DNA of 64,000 nt from UBA7328 sp965247965 (GTDB lineage: Bacteria > Bacteroidota > Bacteroidia > Chitinophagales > Saprospiraceae), in assembly GCA_965247965.1 (NCBI GenBank), contig OZ252053.1, positions 1,240,001 to 1,304,000 of the forward strand, in the 5' to 3' direction. Below the pieces are notes generated by a model. It made no database searches. It was not told where the DNA came from and was given only the letters and a program-made list of their open reading frames with translations. Shown here one piece after another: positions 61,808-64,000 of this stretch (its first letter is position 1; each line of letters begins with the position of its first letter). Both the position numbers and the translations under genes were made by a program.

Positions 61808-62701
61808 CTAATACGTCCACAGATCATGCTCAAAGTTAAAGAGCTCGTTTTTGATCTTTTCGGATTCCAAAAGTACGTCGTAATTTGTGTCAGGGCTGTT
61901 TTTATAAATATCTTCTAACCTCAGGCCCAAACTGTTCGACTGCTTAAAGATGTAGCTGGAGAAAAATCTGGCCTCCATGAGATCATACCAGGACATCGGC
62001 GCCACTTCATTAAATTCATTTACCACGCGTCTGCGAGCTAGATGTTGCCTGGTTTTGGGATAGTACACCCAAAAAAGCGGAAGAGAATATTTTAGTTCGC
62101 CCGTGGTCGCATCTATCTCATCTTTTATTGGCGCAATACCCAAAATTCTCGCTTTGACTATAGAAGATTCTTTATCAAAATACCACACTTCTTTTATTCT
62201 GAATCTCTTAATGTCCTCTACGTCGATCTCACTCTTGGTGATCTTGATTTGCTCTTCATAGGTTTCCGGATCGTAAATTACAGAGGTATCTATTCTATTT
62301 ACCAATTTAGCCAGATCGTCCTGGCTGAGTTGTTCTTTAAAGAATTCGTCCCTAAATATTTTTATCTCGTTATTTTCAGCAAGTTCTTTCAAAATTCCAA
62401 AAAAAGGAGCATCGGGATTCCTCCAGTGCAGGTTCATTTTCTCCCGAGTATCGACAACTCTCCAAATTCTTTTTTGCCATACTACGTCGGATTCGCTCAA
62501 CGGCTCGTATTCGAGAAACGGACTTTCGGACATTAAGATCCTTGGAACCACATCATCGTAATAGCCCTGAAGATCTTTTTGATCTTCGGGGAGCGCCAAT
62601 TCACTGGACTCCGTAAGAAAGAAATCGTCTTCCTGTGCCATTACATTCCAAGAGTAAAAGCCGGTGAGTAAGATTGATAAAAAGAATATTCGCATTACCA
62701 T
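61808..62701 (-). CDS. gldN: GldN, T9SS/gliding motor-associated ring protein
   Basis: 297 residues. Signal peptide (IFFLSILLTGFYSWNVMAQ). The mature protein has VVWQKRIWRVVDTREKMNLH, IKRFRIKEVWYFDKESS, LFWVYYPKTRQHLARRRVVNE and MSWYDLMEARFFSSYIFKQSN, all characteristic of GldN/PorN. In the family it forms the periplasmic ring with GldK and works with the GldLM motor. It follows gldM by 11 bp. Confidence 0.95.
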   Translation of the reverse strand: MVMRIFFLSILLTGFYSWNVMAQEDDFFLTESSELALPEDQKDLQGYYDDVVPRILMSESPFLEYEPLSESDVVWQKRIWRVVDTREKMNLHWRNPDAPFFGILKELAENNEIKIFRDEFFKEQLSQDDLAKLVNRIDTSVIYDPETYEEQIKITKSEIDVEDIKRFRIKEVWYFDKESSIVKARILGIAPIKDEIDATTGELKYSLPLFWVYYPKTRQHLARRRVVNEFNEVAPMSWYDLMEARFFSSYIFKQSNSLGLRLEDIYKNSPDTNYDVLLESEKIKNELFNFEHDLWTY

Positions 62702-62712
62702 TAATTAGATTC

Positions 62713-64000
62713 TTATTTGATATTAAACACCATCTGACCTAAATCCCTTGCAGCGGGGTCTCCCGGACATCTACACTTTATATTTTCAAAGAAAAACCGA
62801 TCGCCAGGCCTTGCTTTATTCACAATTCTCCGAGCGTCCTGGCGGTATTTTGCACCCGGATTCTCCGCTATTTCAGGATCAGCCCTTCGAGGAACTCGTA
62901 CCACTATATATCCCGAAAGATCACATTTTGCTTCAAAATCAAAGTTTTCCAAAACCGCACTAACACCACCCTGTGCTTTGAATTCTCCTGATGACATAAC
63001 ACCGCCGCGGCTCTTACTCAATTTTGGTACTGGATCAGGGATTCTTTTTACCCTGAAATCTTTGCCTGCATTAAAGCCCGGAGCACTTACATTTATTTTG
63101 GCGTACTCGTTCAACTTCGTAGGCCTATTGACACTCACGTTGTATGTACCGTCGCTGTTCCGCTTGATATTCCCACCTCCGGCACCGGCCATCTTGACGT
63201 TTACCTGGTTGCTTGGCACACCAGCTACTGACACTTCGACCGGGTTATCCACGCCTATATAGAATACGTTCATCTTAGTGGCCGAGATCGTCGCGGATCG
63301 CTCGCCTACTTCATATTCATATGTCTTGTTGAATTTTTGGATTTCACCGGTGACCGGGTTCTCCACTGAGGCTTCTACAGTGTATTTTTTCTTTCCTACA
63401 CCTCTGGCTCTTATCTGCCAGTTTGCTACGCCGTCATCATCGACTGCCAGGTCTCTGCCGTTTACCTTGATCGCTACACCAGTATTGGATTCCGTCGACG
63501 CCGAAGCACTTAAAAACACGTCCGTGGTAAACTGCTCGCCATTGATTACATATGTTTTTTCAGGAGCGGAAACAACTGTAAATCTATCCAAAACCACATC
63601 AGTAGTCGTACCTACTTTATTTGCCAAATAATTCAAGAATTCAGCTTCTGTGCTTTTTACGTCATTTTGAAATTTTCTCAAAATCGGCAATACGGCCTGT
63701 ACAGGCATATGCCTAAAGTTGAAGGTACTCCAGGTGTAATTTTTTCTCTTTCTCTTCTTTAATTTCCACGTTTCGTCGTCCACTATTGGAGGTATTTCCT
63801 TAGCCACGGCAGCTCTATCTTCTTCGTCTACGAGTTCCATGATTTCATTGCGGTACTTTGTCAGCGCTTCCTTGAGCTGTTCTCCCCGTCCATTCTCCAC
63901 CAGAAATTTAGTGGCCATATCATTATTTTTCTTTCCTCTCAATTCTTCTACGCCTTGCACCATGCGATAATCGCCGTCGTCGTGTACCCCATTTTTATCG
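62713..64000 (-). CDS. gldM: GldM, T9SS/gliding motor shaft (5' end outside window)
   Basis: 428 C-terminal residues are visible; the frame remains open to the window edge, so the N-terminus with the transmembrane helix is missing. KYRNEIMELVDEEDR, NYTWSTFNFRHMPVQAVLPI and the later beta-domains (YTVEASVENPVTGEIQKFNK, MNVFYIGVDNPVEVSVAGV, FRVKRIPDPVPKL) identify GldM/PorM. It drives rotation or energy transfer from the GldL inner-membrane complex to the periplasmic ring (established). gldK and gldL are expected just beyond the edge. Confidence 0.95.
   Translation of the reverse strand, partial: DKNGVHDDGDYRMVQGVEELRGKKNNDMATKFLVENGRGEQLKEALTKYRNEIMELVDEEDRAAVAKEIPPIVDDETWKLKKRKRKNYTWSTFNFRHMPVQAVLPILRKFQNDVKSTEAEFLNYLANKVGTTTDVVLDRFTVVSAPEKTYVINGEQFTTDVFLSASASTESNTGVAIKVNGRDLAVDDDGVANWQIRARGVGKKKYTVEASVENPVTGEIQKFNKTYEYEVGERSATISATKMNVFYIGVDNPVEVSVAGVPSNQVNVKMAGAGGGNIKRNSDGTYNVSVNRPTKLNEYAKINVSAPGFNAGKDFRVKRIPDPVPKLSKSRGGVMSSGEFKAQGGVSAVLENFDFEAKCDLSGYIVVRVPRRADPEIAENPGAKYRQDARRIVNKARPGDRFFFENIKCRCPGDPAARDLGQMVFNIK

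Overview
The window looks like a Bacteroidota chromosome, most likely of the Saprospiria/Saprospiraceae type (inference). Evidence: a PorX-type regulator, GldN and GldM, several type IX secretion (T9SS) C-terminal sorting domains, the tig-clpP-clpX order, and promoter -7 boxes of the Bacteroidota form TAnnTTTG. I see no rRNA, CRISPR array or prophage. One tRNA (Leu, anticodon UAG) and one intact insertion sequence are present.

Region 1 (1-13.5 kb) is a polymorphic toxin/immunity island. Four toxin-like proteins are built from shared carrier pieces (calcium-binding Asp/Gly repeats, a Cys-bracketed linker, a hydrophobic pre-toxin segment) with different C-terminal tips. Each is followed at once by a small immunity-like gene or a string of them. 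The 489 bp at the window start recur almost unchanged at 6863-7351, in front of a different tip. Toxins with soluble candidate immunity proteins carry ADP-ribosyltransferase-like or EndoU-like tips; those with membrane or lipoprotein candidates carry an unknown tip or an HExxH tip. This suggests targets inside and outside the inner membrane respectively.

Region 2 (13.6-31.6 kb) is an array of secreted, tail-fibre-like proteins in two paralogous blocks. Each block opens with a T9SS cargo protein (13673, 25915). Next comes a 245-aa phage-tail-collar protein, a ~101-bp element with 15-bp inverted ends, and genes sharing one signal peptide and 'head' module joined to swapped C-terminal domains (LamG, fibrinogen-like, metallopeptidase). 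The two 245-aa copies are almost identical except for two double-base codon changes in one loop. One array gene is broken by a one-base loss in a G run and one has its signal peptide split by a repeat insertion. The right end decays into orphan signal peptides and tails.

Region 3 (31.7-64 kb) is mostly housekeeping: porX, an IS4-like element with a 7-bp target duplication, a repeat-rich peptidoglycan-binding protein, glyA, truA, a DoxX protein, tig-clpP-clpX with tRNA-Leu, a Rel/SpoT-fur pair flanked by two four-helix-bundle paralogs, purA, a collagen-like secreted protein with a T9SS partner, a dacB/AstE-like/rimK overlapping run, a beta-helix lipoprotein, three membrane glycan glycosyltransferases, and gldN-gldM running off the end. 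Several short dispersed repeats have entered coding regions here and are translated in frame.
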